The notes below the pieces were generated by a model, which was not told the DNA's origin, ran no database searches, and saw only the letters and a list, made by a program, of their open reading frames with translations. Shown piece after piece: positions 23,111 through 30,542 of a stretch of DNA of 31,641 nt (position 1 is its first letter; the number at the start of each line of letters is the position of its first letter). The DNA is from UBA1162 sp049513695 (GTDB taxonomy: Bacteria; Chloroflexota; Dehalococcoidia; GIF9; UBA5629), in contig JBEKVW010000016.1 of the NCBI GenBank assembly GCA_049513695.1, positions 1 through 31,641 of the forward strand, given 5' to 3'. The translations under genes and the position numbers were made by a program.

Positions 23111-23782
23111 ATGCTTAAACCTCTTTATATCGTTATCGTAGGAGGAGGTAATATAGGTTATTACCTCAGTAAAGCCCTGCTCAGCCAGGGCCACGAAGTG
23201 CTCATTATTGAAAGAGATATACGCACCTGCGAACGTCTGGAGGATGAACTCGGCAGTTGCTCTATGCGGGGAGACGGATGCGAGACGGCCGTCCTGACAG
23301 AAGCCGGACTTAACCGGGCCAACGTACTGATAGCTACTACCAGCCACGATGAAGATAACCTGGCATCCTGCCAGGTTGCCAAACATCGTTTCAAAGTACC
23401 CAGGACTATTGCGCTGGTTAACAACCCTATCAACGAGAAAATCTTCAAGAAGCTCGGCATCGATGCAACTATTTCGGTCACCAATACTATCCTGGAGCAC
23501 GTCGAGCAGCAGATACCTGCGCACTCGTTGATCCACCTGCTTACCATGAGCGGTCAAATGGAAGAGGTGGTAGAGATGACCATTACCAGGGAATCTCCCG
23601 CTATTGGTAAATCCATTGCTCACCTGAGGTTGCCGGCCGATACCACCATTGCCCTGCTTATGCGTGAGGGAGAACGACCAAGAATACCGGGAGTTGATGC
23701 TGTTCTCAAGGAAAACGACCGGGTTATTGTGCTCACCAGTTTGGATAGCGAAAGAAACCTCGAGAAGGCGCTCGTGGGCTGA
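23111..23782 (+). CDS. TrkA-type NAD-binding protein with TrkA_C domain
   Basis: Peripheral gating subunit for a cation transporter. 223 residues: RCK_N (about 5-130) with VGGGNIGYYL dinucleotide motif, LIIERD acidic strand end, GDGCETAVLTEAGL; then TrkA_C (about 150-220) with MTITRESPAIGKSIAHLRLP, LLMREGE and NDRVIVL. The two-domain layout is that of KtrA. It begins 2 bp after the single-domain TrkA gene. No TrkH/KtrB-type channel is present here; the APC/KUP-like permease at 20662 is the only plausible local partner. Confidence 0.92.
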   Translation: MLKPLYIVIVGGGNIGYYLSKALLSQGHEVLIIERDIRTCERLEDELGSCSMRGDGCETAVLTEAGLNRANVLIATTSHDEDNLASCQVAKHRFKVPRTIALVNNPINEKIFKKLGIDATISVTNTILEHVEQQIPAHSLIHLLTMSGQMEEVVEMTITRESPAIGKSIAHLRLPADTTIALLMREGERPRIPGVDAVLKENDRVIVLTSLDSERNLEKALVG

Positions 23783-23803
23783 CCTTTGCGATATTAAACC
23801 GCC

Positions 23804-24307
23804 TTAAATCAATCCACTGATTGCCGGATCCTTTAAGCCTGCTTTAAGCTTTGCGTACATGGTTTCCAGACTCTCCGACAGAACGCGTGTATCAGCAAGA
23901 ACCGTCATGAAATTGTGATCTCCGTTCCACCTGGGCACAACGTGTGTATGTATATGTCCCTCAACGCCGGCGCCCGCCACCCTGCCCAGGTTCATGCCGA
24001 TATTAAATCCGGCAGGTTTAATCTTGGCGGTCAGCAGTCTCACACAAAGTTTAATAAGTTCAACCTGTTCCTTGCCTTCCGCAACACTCAAGTCCAGTAT
24101 ATTCCCTATGTGCCGATAGGGAGCCACCATCAAATGGCCGGGGGTATAGGGATAAGCATTTAAAATTATGAAGTTCGACTTACCACGGTACAGGATATAA
24201 TTGCCTTTATCCTTTTTTTCATCAGGTTTATCACACAGTATGCAACCCTTTTCCTTATCGGTCTTCAATATGTAGGTTGCGCGCCAAGGCGCCCAAATTT
24301 TTTTCAT
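23804..24307 (-). CDS. HIT-family hydrolase (Ap4A phosphorylase-like)
   Basis: Histidine-triad nucleotide-binding protein, 167 residues. The N-terminal MKKIWAPWRATYI and zinc-type pair GCILC (Cys22, Cys25) are typical of the ATP adenylyltransferase/Ap4A phosphorylase subgroup; the middle has LNAYPYTPGHLMVAPYRH and the catalytic triad HIHTHVVPRW is intact. It probably hydrolyses or phosphorolyses dinucleoside polyphosphates. ATG at 24307 has GAGG about nine bases upstream. Convergent with the trkA gene and divergent from the HEXXH protein gene. Confidence 0.93.
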   Translation of the reverse strand: MKKIWAPWRATYILKTDKEKGCILCDKPDEKKDKGNYILYRGKSNFIILNAYPYTPGHLMVAPYRHIGNILDLSVAEGKEQVELIKLCVRLLTAKIKPAGFNIGMNLGRVAGAGVEGHIHTHVVPRWNGDHNFMTVLADTRVLSESLETMYAKLKAGLKDPAISGLI

Positions 24308-24352
24308 TTCCGAATACCTCGAAACCTTAATTTTCCTATTGTAGCACGATTA

Positions 24353-24381
24353 TTGACTTTACTGCTCAAGATTGATATCTT
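24353..24381 (+). promoter_or_regulatory. Promoter candidate for the HEXXH-MBL cluster
   Basis: TTGACT (24353-24358), 17-bp spacer, TATCTT (24376-24381). The start point would be near 24388, only about eight bases before the ATG at 24396, an almost leaderless transcript. Confidence 0.5.
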
Positions 24382-24395
24382 TGTCTTAATCAGAT

Positions 24396-25250
24396 ATGGC
24401 CGAATCGGATATAAGCTATTTTTCCAGGGGCAACGTCTCCGGGAGCCTTAAAAAAGAAGTCTCTGAGGTACTAAACGACCTTTACAAACGGTTTGGACAG
24501 CGTTCTCCATATAAAGTCGAAGTCTATACTTTCGATACCGAGGATAACCTCAACAGCTTCCTGCGCGAAGAGAAATTTAAACGGGGACTTTCCTTTAACA
24601 CCATTGACGATGCCGAAGCGTGCACCTACGATGTGCTGCGCGGCTATCCGCGCCTGCTGATATGCAGCGATCGCATGACAAGATACAGCAAACAGGGAAG
24701 GGCCGGTGCTATCAGACACGAAGCTGCACACACCATCCTCCATGGTTCCCTGGAATACAACATCTTCCAGATACCTGACGACTGCCGTCATACAGCCATG
24801 GTAAAGGGCATTGATAACGAAAAACTGGAAGAGGTCTTTTTTCAACTATCTATGGGGGTTAAGGATTACGAGGCAACCAGGCTCCTTGTTGAGCACGAAT
24901 TTATTAATTGCCAGTTTGCTTATGCATTGGAATGGATACAGCCCGTAGAAGACGATAGGACCGCCTGGAACATTTCAAAAACCAACAGGCAGACTCGTTT
25001 TGTCTACGAGAGCGCTCTCATGCGGCCTATCCTGTTTACCAACCCTCTGCTCTCTTTACCCAAATCAAAAAAAATACCGGACGAAGACCATGTTCAATTG
25101 GGTGCACGGATCGAGAACATGGTATCCATGCTGGGAGAGACCGAGGAAAACAAGGTGCTGCAGGTCGCCGGGTCGATAATAGATGCGCTTGTCGATGATA
25201 CTCACAAAAATATCGATGCTGCCTTCCATCTGCTCATCAACCTCATTTAA
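24396..25250 (+). CDS. Unknown protein with zinc-metallopeptidase-like HEXXH motif
   Basis: No family recognised. 284 residues, no signal peptide or membrane helix. The sequence IRHEAAHTILHGS has the HEXXH zinc motif (His108, Glu109, His112), with one more His at 116. It is preceded by a beta-rich region with LLICSDRM, as in many zincins where a strand runs beside the active-site helix. A downstream E/H-rich helix (YEATRLLVEHEF) could give the third ligand. The start at 24396 lacks a ribosome site but sits just after a promoter candidate, so a near-leaderless mRNA is likely. Two further genes follow at 27 and 13 bp, suggesting one operon. Confidence 0.72.
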   Translation: MAESDISYFSRGNVSGSLKKEVSEVLNDLYKRFGQRSPYKVEVYTFDTEDNLNSFLREEKFKRGLSFNTIDDAEACTYDVLRGYPRLLICSDRMTRYSKQGRAGAIRHEAAHTILHGSLEYNIFQIPDDCRHTAMVKGIDNEKLEEVFFQLSMGVKDYEATRLLVEHEFINCQFAYALEWIQPVEDDRTAWNISKTNRQTRFVYESALMRPILFTNPLLSLPKSKKIPDEDHVQLGARIENMVSMLGETEENKVLQVAGSIIDALVDDTHKNIDAAFHLLINLI

Positions 25251-25277
25251 AAATCATTTTTCAAGAGGCAGACTGAC

Positions 25278-26000
25278 GTGAAATTCCACAACTCTATCAA
25301 ATTATCGGATAACCTGTATTGTTATATCTGGCAGGGTATGGGTAACAATTGCAATACCTGTGTCTTGACCGGTATCCTGAAAGGCGACAAGCCCAACGTC
25401 GTCATCGATCCGGGGCATATTGTCAATGAAGCACGCGAGGACTGCCTGGGCAGCCTGGAAGCAGCTATGGTGTCCGATGGCATTAAAATTGAGGACACCG
25501 GCTTGATAATCAATACGCACAGCCATCCCGACCACTGCGAGGCCAACGACGCTGTTGCCCAGAAGAGCGGAGCATCGATTACCATGTCCGAGGAAGAGAA
25601 TAAGTTCAGACTTACTACCGGACTGCAGATGTACGAGCTATTTGATATGGAACCCCCTCATTTCACTCCCCTGTTCTATTTAAAGGAAGGAAGCTTGGAC
25701 CTTGGCAAGGACGGATTTAAGGTCAGTGTCATACTTACACCGGGCCATTCTCCAGGGTCTGTGTGCCTTTACCTCGAGAAAGAGAAGATACTAATTACGG
25801 GAGATGTCATATTTTATATGAGCGTGGGCAGGACCGATTTCCCAGGAGGAGACACCACACTTCTTGAAAAAAGCATCCAGAAGCTATCGCTTCTGGACGT
25901 GGAATATCTTGTTCCGGGCCACAATACAGAGCCCAAAGGAGTAATTCGCGGCAAGCAGCAGATACAACACAACTTCGAAGCGGTAAGGATGTTTTTCTAA
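25278..26000 (+). CDS. Metallo-beta-lactamase-fold hydrolase (glyoxalase II-like)
   Basis: Cytosolic metallo-hydrolase of the MBL superfamily, 240 residues. Metal motif THSHPDH (His81-x-His83-x-Asp85-His86) is complete, with LTPGHSPGSVCLY, ITGDVIFY and the late VPGHN supplying the other metal ligands. Glyoxalase-II-like order; the exact thioester or other substrate is unknown. GTG at 25278 has an AGAGG box nine to ten bases upstream. It is 27 bp after the HEXXH gene and 13 bp before an unknown gene. Confidence 0.9.
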   Translation: MKFHNSIKLSDNLYCYIWQGMGNNCNTCVLTGILKGDKPNVVIDPGHIVNEAREDCLGSLEAAMVSDGIKIEDTGLIINTHSHPDHCEANDAVAQKSGASITMSEEENKFRLTTGLQMYELFDMEPPHFTPLFYLKEGSLDLGKDGFKVSVILTPGHSPGSVCLYLEKEKILITGDVIFYMSVGRTDFPGGDTTLLEKSIQKLSLLDVEYLVPGHNTEPKGVIRGKQQIQHNFEAVRMFF

Positions 26001-26013
26001 CGCCGGAGCCTAC

Positions 26014-26688
26014 ATGGAAATAGACGAGAAAATTAAATTTGTGATCGAACACACCCAGGTGCTCAGGTCGCCCAAACAGCAGTTGGCCACGTTCGGCATC
26101 ACAAATATTTATTACTATATGATTACCGAGCTTATGCAGGAGGTCAATGTGGTAAGGGAGGGCAGAGTGGTATCTGCAAGGCCCAGAATAGTCACGCCCT
26201 CATACCTGATCAATTTGGAAGGCTTCAGCGGGCCAGCAAAACGGTATATTGAAATCATGTCAGAGTATAATCCCCGTGAACCGGGAATTCTTTACTCGTA
26301 TAAAAATGAAAATACTGAAATGAATATTGTGTCACAACCGTTGCCCCAAGTCCTGGAAAGAATCAATCAGCGTATAGACAGCCGCAATGACCCGCTCAGC
26401 GCCATTATCAAAGGCGTGGAGGAAATGTGGGATGTCTCCTTAATAAAATTCACCTTCGAGCTAACCAGAGACTCAGCACAGCATAATTTTTTGGAGTTTT
26501 ACGGACAGGGACGATTGGCTACCGATAAACAGGGAATACCCAAAGATGCCCGGGAAACTATCGAGGAGCTTTTTGAAATGTGCAGGAAGGACCCGTCTTT
26601 GGCCCCCGAGCTTGTAAGTGAACTCCAACGCTGGAACTTATGGCCGGAATATCAGGACCGTTTTCTGCGACTTTTCAAAAAACGTTGA
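26014..26688 (+). CDS. Conserved-looking protein of unknown function
   Basis: I do not recognise this 224-residue protein. It has no signal peptide or membrane helix and is a mixed alpha/beta sequence with charged helices. Notable segments are FGITNIYYYMITELMQEVNVVREGR near the N-terminus, an aromatic YNPREPGILYSYKNEN block in the middle and a Leu/Trp-rich helical C-terminus (ELQRWNLWPEYQDRFLRLFKKR). Codon use and spacing are like its neighbours, and it begins 13 bp after the MBL gene, so it is probably a true third gene of that operon. Its role may be tied to the two hydrolase-like proteins. Confidence 0.7.
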   Translation: MEIDEKIKFVIEHTQVLRSPKQQLATFGITNIYYYMITELMQEVNVVREGRVVSARPRIVTPSYLINLEGFSGPAKRYIEIMSEYNPREPGILYSYKNENTEMNIVSQPLPQVLERINQRIDSRNDPLSAIIKGVEEMWDVSLIKFTFELTRDSAQHNFLEFYGQGRLATDKQGIPKDARETIEELFEMCRKDPSLAPELVSELQRWNLWPEYQDRFLRLFKKR

Positions 26689-26736
26689 GCTTTGGGAAGT
26701 AAAATCCGGTTCAGTTTATTAGAGAAAATCATTCTA

Positions 26737-26765
26737 TTGACAATAGGGGGAAAGAGTTATATATT
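26737..26765 (+). promoter_or_regulatory. Strong promoter upstream of the RHH-like gene
   Basis: Perfect TTGACA (26737-26742), 17-bp spacer, TATATT (26760-26765, five of six bases). Start near 26772 leaves a leader of about 100 nt. The leader holds a small hairpin (ATCCC-TGAA-GGGAT, 26814-26827) and a 17-codon reading frame (26797-26850). Confidence 0.75.
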
Positions 26766-26869
26766 ACTCCTACGTACGTTCTGCAATGAGAGGAGGATGA
26801 TAAAAGGCTTGAGATCCCTGAAGGGATTTAATATTTCGTACGCCTGGTAATAAAATGGAGGAGATGCAT

Positions 26870-27196
26870 ATGTCGGAAAAAAGGATGCTCATACTTGACG
26901 CTGAAACAGTGCAGAAGATCGAAGAAAACCGCGGCGACATGAGCGTCTCCGAATTCATTAACTTTATTATCGACAGCCATTTTGAACGTACCAATAACTC
27001 ACGAAACAATGACTTCGTCACCAGGGAAGAGCTGCACCAGTTCGAAGAGGGTATCAGGGACCTTTTGCGCAGCTTCCTGGAGTTTTTCCTTAGCTACGGT
27101 CTGGAGCTCGGCAAACAGCCGGTCAACGGAGAGCTTGATAAGTTGAGCATCAAACTGCAAGGGTTGAGTAAGACAATTAAAACCAAGAAATATTAG
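26870..27196 (+). CDS. Ribbon-helix-helix-like small protein, unknown function
   Basis: 108 residues from the ATG at 26870, which has GGAGGAG six bases upstream; an earlier ATG at 26855 would use the ribosome site as codons. The N-terminal 45 residues (RMLILDAETVQKIEENRG then MSVSEFINFIIDSHF) have the strand-helix-helix look of MetJ/Arc/CopG DNA-binding proteins, with the S-x-S-E-F-I helix start. The C-terminal half is an amphipathic helix (FEEGIRDLLRSFLEFF) that may dimerise. A promoter lies 100 bp upstream. A regulator is likely but not proven; no toxin-like partner gene is next to it. Confidence 0.75.
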   Translation: MSEKRMLILDAETVQKIEENRGDMSVSEFINFIIDSHFERTNNSRNNDFVTREELHQFEEGIRDLLRSFLEFFLSYGLELGKQPVNGELDKLSIKLQGLSKTIKTKKY

Positions 27197-27352
27197 GCCT
27201 CCATATTCTCATCCGACAGCCCGCTATCCGCCTTCCTTTACGATATACTATACATTACCCTTTGATTTTCTTGAGCTTAACATCAGCCGGCAAACCGGAT
27301 TCCGACGTGAAACTTTAGTACTAGTACCCACCTAAATTCCCCCCAATACCTA

Positions 27353-27381
27353 TTGACATTCATATTTGGCAACCTGATAAT
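27353..27381 (+). promoter_or_regulatory. Promoter of the cyclic-di-GMP enzyme gene
   Basis: Perfect TTGACA (27353-27358), 17-bp spacer, GATAAT (27376-27381, five of six bases). It would start near 27388, just before an AAAGGA ribosome site (27407-27412) and the proposed ATT start at 27420. Confidence 0.7.
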
Positions 27382-27419
27382 GGGTTTTACAATTAAATTA
27401 ATAGACAAAGGAAAATCGT

Positions 27420-29831
27420 ATTAGTAGTAATTCAGAATATATAAAACGACGCTTCTTAGATCCCCGGCTGATACTGCGCCGGGGCCTCACCTTACTGGCG
27501 ATGGCAGCAATTGGGATGTTGATCTATCTTCTGCTGTCATTCATAGGCCAATCGCTTTTCAACGTTGAAACAACTCCTATCGGCCTAGCGCTCAGCATCG
27601 GCATCGCCCTGTTAATAGCATGTGTGATTTATCAGACGCGCAATTTCGCAACCAGGCAAATTGACCGCCTTTTCTACCGTGACAGCTACCAGTATCGCCA
27701 TGAGTTAAATGAATTCGCCAAGAAGCGCATTCGGGGATTAATCAGCCTGAATGAGTTGGGCACCGAATTGCTAACCCTGCTCTGCGGCGCCATCAAATGC
27801 AGGCAATCATATCTGCTGCTCCCGCGAGAGGATACAGGGGATTTTTATATACGTTTTGCTGTGCCGCTCAAAGAGGACAGGCCGTCACTTATTATTAAGA
27901 GAGACAGCCCCGTTATGCAGTGGCTGAGGACAAATAACAGTTATTTGTCCAAAGAAAGGCTGGAGGAGGCCCATGAATTCAAAGCCTTCTGGCAAGAGGA
28001 GAAAGAAAGCATAACCCAGCTTGGTATTCAATTGTTCTTTCCTACCGTAAGCCGCCGCAAAATCATTGGCGTCCTCGCACTCGGGGAAAAGATGGTCAAA
28101 GCGAAATATACCCGTGAGGACATAAGCCTGTCCGAAAGGGCTGTTAATGACGTGGCCACCAGCCTCGAAAAAGAGTATCTGTCAGACCAGCTTAAAAAAC
28201 GGGAACAAGAACTTTCTATTATTAACAGGCTGGCGGGCGTCATATCATCCAGCCTCAACATACAGGAAGTATACGATGCCTTTGTCAAAGAGCTGAAGCA
28301 GGTCGTCGAGGCGGACTTTACGGCCATTGCATTAGTTGAGGAAAACGAAATATACTTTTCTGCCTTATCCACCGAGGTTGGCTCCGCTTGGCACACAGGC
28401 CAAAAAATACCCATCGGCGACACCGCCACCGAATGGGTGTTCCTCAATAAAAAACCTTATTATGAAAAAAATCTCTGTAAAAATAAGCAGTTCCGGAGCG
28501 GAGAAGAATTTATCAGCCGGGGCATCCAATCCATTTCTTACCTGCCGCTTATCAACAAAGGCGAAGTAATCGGTGTGCTCATTCTGGGAAGCAAGAAACC
28601 GGAGGCTTATAGCGCCGAGCAAATAACCCTGCTTGAACAACTTTCGGTGCAGATCGCGGCGCCCATTGAAAATAGCAGGTTATACGCCAAAGCCGAGGCT
28701 ATAGCACGTGTAGATGCCATGACCGGGCTTTTCAACCGCCGATACTTCGACCAACGTTTGAGAGAAGAAATCGTTCGCCGCACCAATTACGGCGACACGT
28801 TTTCCCTGATCCTAATGGATATGGACAATTTTAAGAAATACAACGATACTTTCGGCCATATGGCAGGAGACCGTATCCTTGTCCTGGCCGCAAGGATTAT
28901 CGAAGGCTCTATAAGGTCAACTGATATTGCTTTCAGGTACGGAGGCGATGAGTTCGTTATTATCCTTCCGAACGCCTCAGCCCTTGATGCTTTCAGCGTA
29001 GCGGAGCGCATTCGTGAAAAAATCGACTGTGAAATGTCTATAAAGCAACTGGACCTTTCGGTAAGCATTGGCGTTGCCTCGTGGCCCGGGGACGGATCAA
29101 CCCTGGATGAGCTTTGCTACGCCGCTGATATGGCACTGTATTATGCCAAGCACACCGGTCAAAACAGGACTTCCATCGCCTCTAAAACGCTTTTCTCACT
29201 CAATGAGCCGGCCACGAACGTCAACAGCGAAGCCGACGTGCTGGCCACCATCTACGCCCTGGCAGCAACACTTGAGGCCAGGGACAAGTATACATATGGA
29301 CATTCCCGCAGGGTCAGCCGTTATGCCGTTGCGACAGCCGAAGCATTGAATTTGCCGCCCGAGCAGGTGGCTATTATCAGCGCCGCTTCCCTCCTGCATG
29401 ATATCGGCAAGGTTGGCATCCCCGATAATGTCCTTAACAAGAGCGGGAAATTGCTGGACGAAGAATGGGAGCTGCTCAAACAGCATCCCAAATTGTCCGC
29501 TACCATAGTCGGGCATATACCCAGCCTCAGCGCATGCCTGACCGCTGTTCGTCACCACCACGAGAGGTGGGATGGCACCGGCTATCCCAGCGGCCTAAAG
29601 GGCGAAGCTATACCTATTGAGGCCCGTATACTGTGTGTGACGGATGCCTTTGAAGCCATGATCTCGAACCGGCCTTACCGCGGCCCGCTGACCTTTAAAC
29701 AGGCCATCGCCGAGCTGGAAACTTGTTCAGGCACACAGTTCGATCCTAACGTAGTGCGGGTCTTTATACCCATAGCCCTGTCGACAGACACGGACAACAT
29801 CGAGTTGGAAACGCTGAAAAATTACCGCTGA
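27420..29831 (+). CDS. Membrane GAF-GGDEF-HD-GYP protein (c-di-GMP turnover)
   Basis: Bifunctional cyclic-di-GMP enzyme, 803 residues if read from ATT at 27420. Two N-terminal membrane helices (about 25-80) follow a segment (RRFLDPRLILRRGL) like the last part of 7TM-type kinase sensors, and IDRLFYRDSYQYR follows them as in that group. Then come two GAF-like domains, GGDEF with an intact motif GGDEF (508-512) and RxxD inhibitory site just before it, and HD-GYP with HDIGK (His660, Asp661) and HHERWDGTGYP. Both synthesis and breakdown sites look active. Start: there is no ATG, GTG or TTG in frame between the upstream stop and the ATG at 27501, which lacks a ribosome site. The ATT at 27420 has AAAGGA at seven bases and follows a promoter. 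Use 27501 if only standard starts are allowed. The 3' end overlaps the convergent methyltransferase gene by 10 bp. Confidence 0.9.
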   Translation: MSSNSEYIKRRFLDPRLILRRGLTLLAMAAIGMLIYLLLSFIGQSLFNVETTPIGLALSIGIALLIACVIYQTRNFATRQIDRLFYRDSYQYRHELNEFAKKRIRGLISLNELGTELLTLLCGAIKCRQSYLLLPREDTGDFYIRFAVPLKEDRPSLIIKRDSPVMQWLRTNNSYLSKERLEEAHEFKAFWQEEKESITQLGIQLFFPTVSRRKIIGVLALGEKMVKAKYTREDISLSERAVNDVATSLEKEYLSDQLKKREQELSIINRLAGVISSSLNIQEVYDAFVKELKQVVEADFTAIALVEENEIYFSALSTEVGSAWHTGQKIPIGDTATEWVFLNKKPYYEKNLCKNKQFRSGEEFISRGIQSISYLPLINKGEVIGVLILGSKKPEAYSAEQITLLEQLSVQIAAPIENSRLYAKAEAIARVDAMTGLFNRRYFDQRLREEIVRRTNYGDTFSLILMDMDNFKKYNDTFGHMAGDRILVLAARIIEGSIRSTDIAFRYGGDEFVIILPNASALDAFSVAERIREKIDCEMSIKQLDLSVSIGVASWPGDGSTLDELCYAADMALYYAKHTGQNRTSIASKTLFSLNEPATNVNSEADVLATIYALAATLEARDKYTYGHSRRVSRYAVATAEALNLPPEQVAIISAASLLHDIGKVGIPDNVLNKSGKLLDEEWELLKQHPKLSATIVGHIPSLSACLTAVRHHHERWDGTGYPSGLKGEAIPIEARILCVTDAFEAMISNRPYRGPLTFKQAIAELETCSGTQFDPNVVRVFIPIALSTDTDNIELETLKNYR

Positions 29832-30466
29832 TCAGCCTGCGCCAGCACACAAATATTCCTGGAAAAATACTTTAAGGGCAACTTGTAAGCAGATTCAGGA
29901 TATGCTTTCAACACCTTAAATCCGGCGGAACTGACCTGATGCTCTAACTCCGGATAGGTGTAAAGGTAATAATAGCGCAGTATTTCGCCGTCTTTAGTCT
30001 TCCACGGCACCATAGTCTCCCGGCCCTTATTCCAGAAGGCCTTCTGCCAGCGGTTCCATGCCGTAATAAATACCTCGCCGCCGGGCCTCATGACCCGTCT
30101 TAACTCCCTGAAGGCTGCTTTCCTTTCACTTACATCGCGCAGGTGATGGTAGGCGGCCACAGATACAGCCCAATCGAATGCCCCATCTTTAAAAGGCAGC
30201 CTGGCCGCGTCACCCACCATCAGGCCGGCGTCGAATTTAAACTTGGCGGAGTATTTAACAGCCAGGGCTATCATTTGCTCAGATGAGTCCAAACCCCAGA
30301 GTTCGAATTTATCCTTAAAGGGCAGGAAATCGGGGCCGTGAGCGCAGCCTATATTCAGCAGCCGGCCGCTTCCCCATCGCCGGGCCACCTCTTCCAGCTC
30401 CCGCTTAAAGCGCGTCCAATGCCTCAGCCGGTACCAGCTTTCCGCTATCTCGTCGTACGTGTTCAA
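29822..30466 (-). CDS. Trm9/ALKBH8-like SAM-dependent methyltransferase
   Basis: Class I methyltransferase, 214 residues. SAM-binding motif I is LLNIGCAHG; later VGDAARLPFKDGAFDWAVSVAAYHHL and ELRRVMRPGGEVFI. The N-terminal YDEIAESWYRLRHW and, after the core, the VPWK motif with ILRYYYLYTYPELEHQV match the pattern of Trm9/ALKBH8 tRNA methyltransferases (VPWK, RYYHLF), which methylate the carboxymethyl group at uridine 34. Starts with TTG at 30466. It is divergent from and 76 bp away from elp3, whose product makes 5-carboxymethyl-uridine, so a role in the next step is likely. No zinc-finger Trm112-like partner is encoded here. A general small-molecule methyltransferase is the alternative. Confidence 0.85.
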   Translation of the reverse strand: MNTYDEIAESWYRLRHWTRFKRELEEVARRWGSGRLLNIGCAHGPDFLPFKDKFELWGLDSSEQMIALAVKYSAKFKFDAGLMVGDAARLPFKDGAFDWAVSVAAYHHLRDVSERKAAFRELRRVMRPGGEVFITAWNRWQKAFWNKGRETMVPWKTKDGEILRYYYLYTYPELEHQVSSAGFKVLKAYPESAYKLPLKYFSRNICVLAQADQR

Positions 30467-30542
30467 TCAGCGTTTACCTTTGTGACCGATTATGCAATTT
30501 GCTAAACTGTCAAAGTAGATCAAATATAGCATAACGATTGCC

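Noticed and set aside
23024..23623. Minus-strand open frame of 199 codons opposite the TrkA genes
   Set aside because: Shadow frame; the plus strand encodes two clear NAD-binding proteins.
26870..27196. Antitoxin of a toxin-antitoxin pair, from the RHH-like fold
   Set aside because: No small toxin-like gene is adjacent on either side; the next gene is 223 bp away and encodes a c-di-GMP enzyme.
27281..27300. CCGG-CAAA-CCGG hairpin after the RHH-like gene
   Set aside because: Only a 4-bp stem and no T run follows; too weak to call a terminator.
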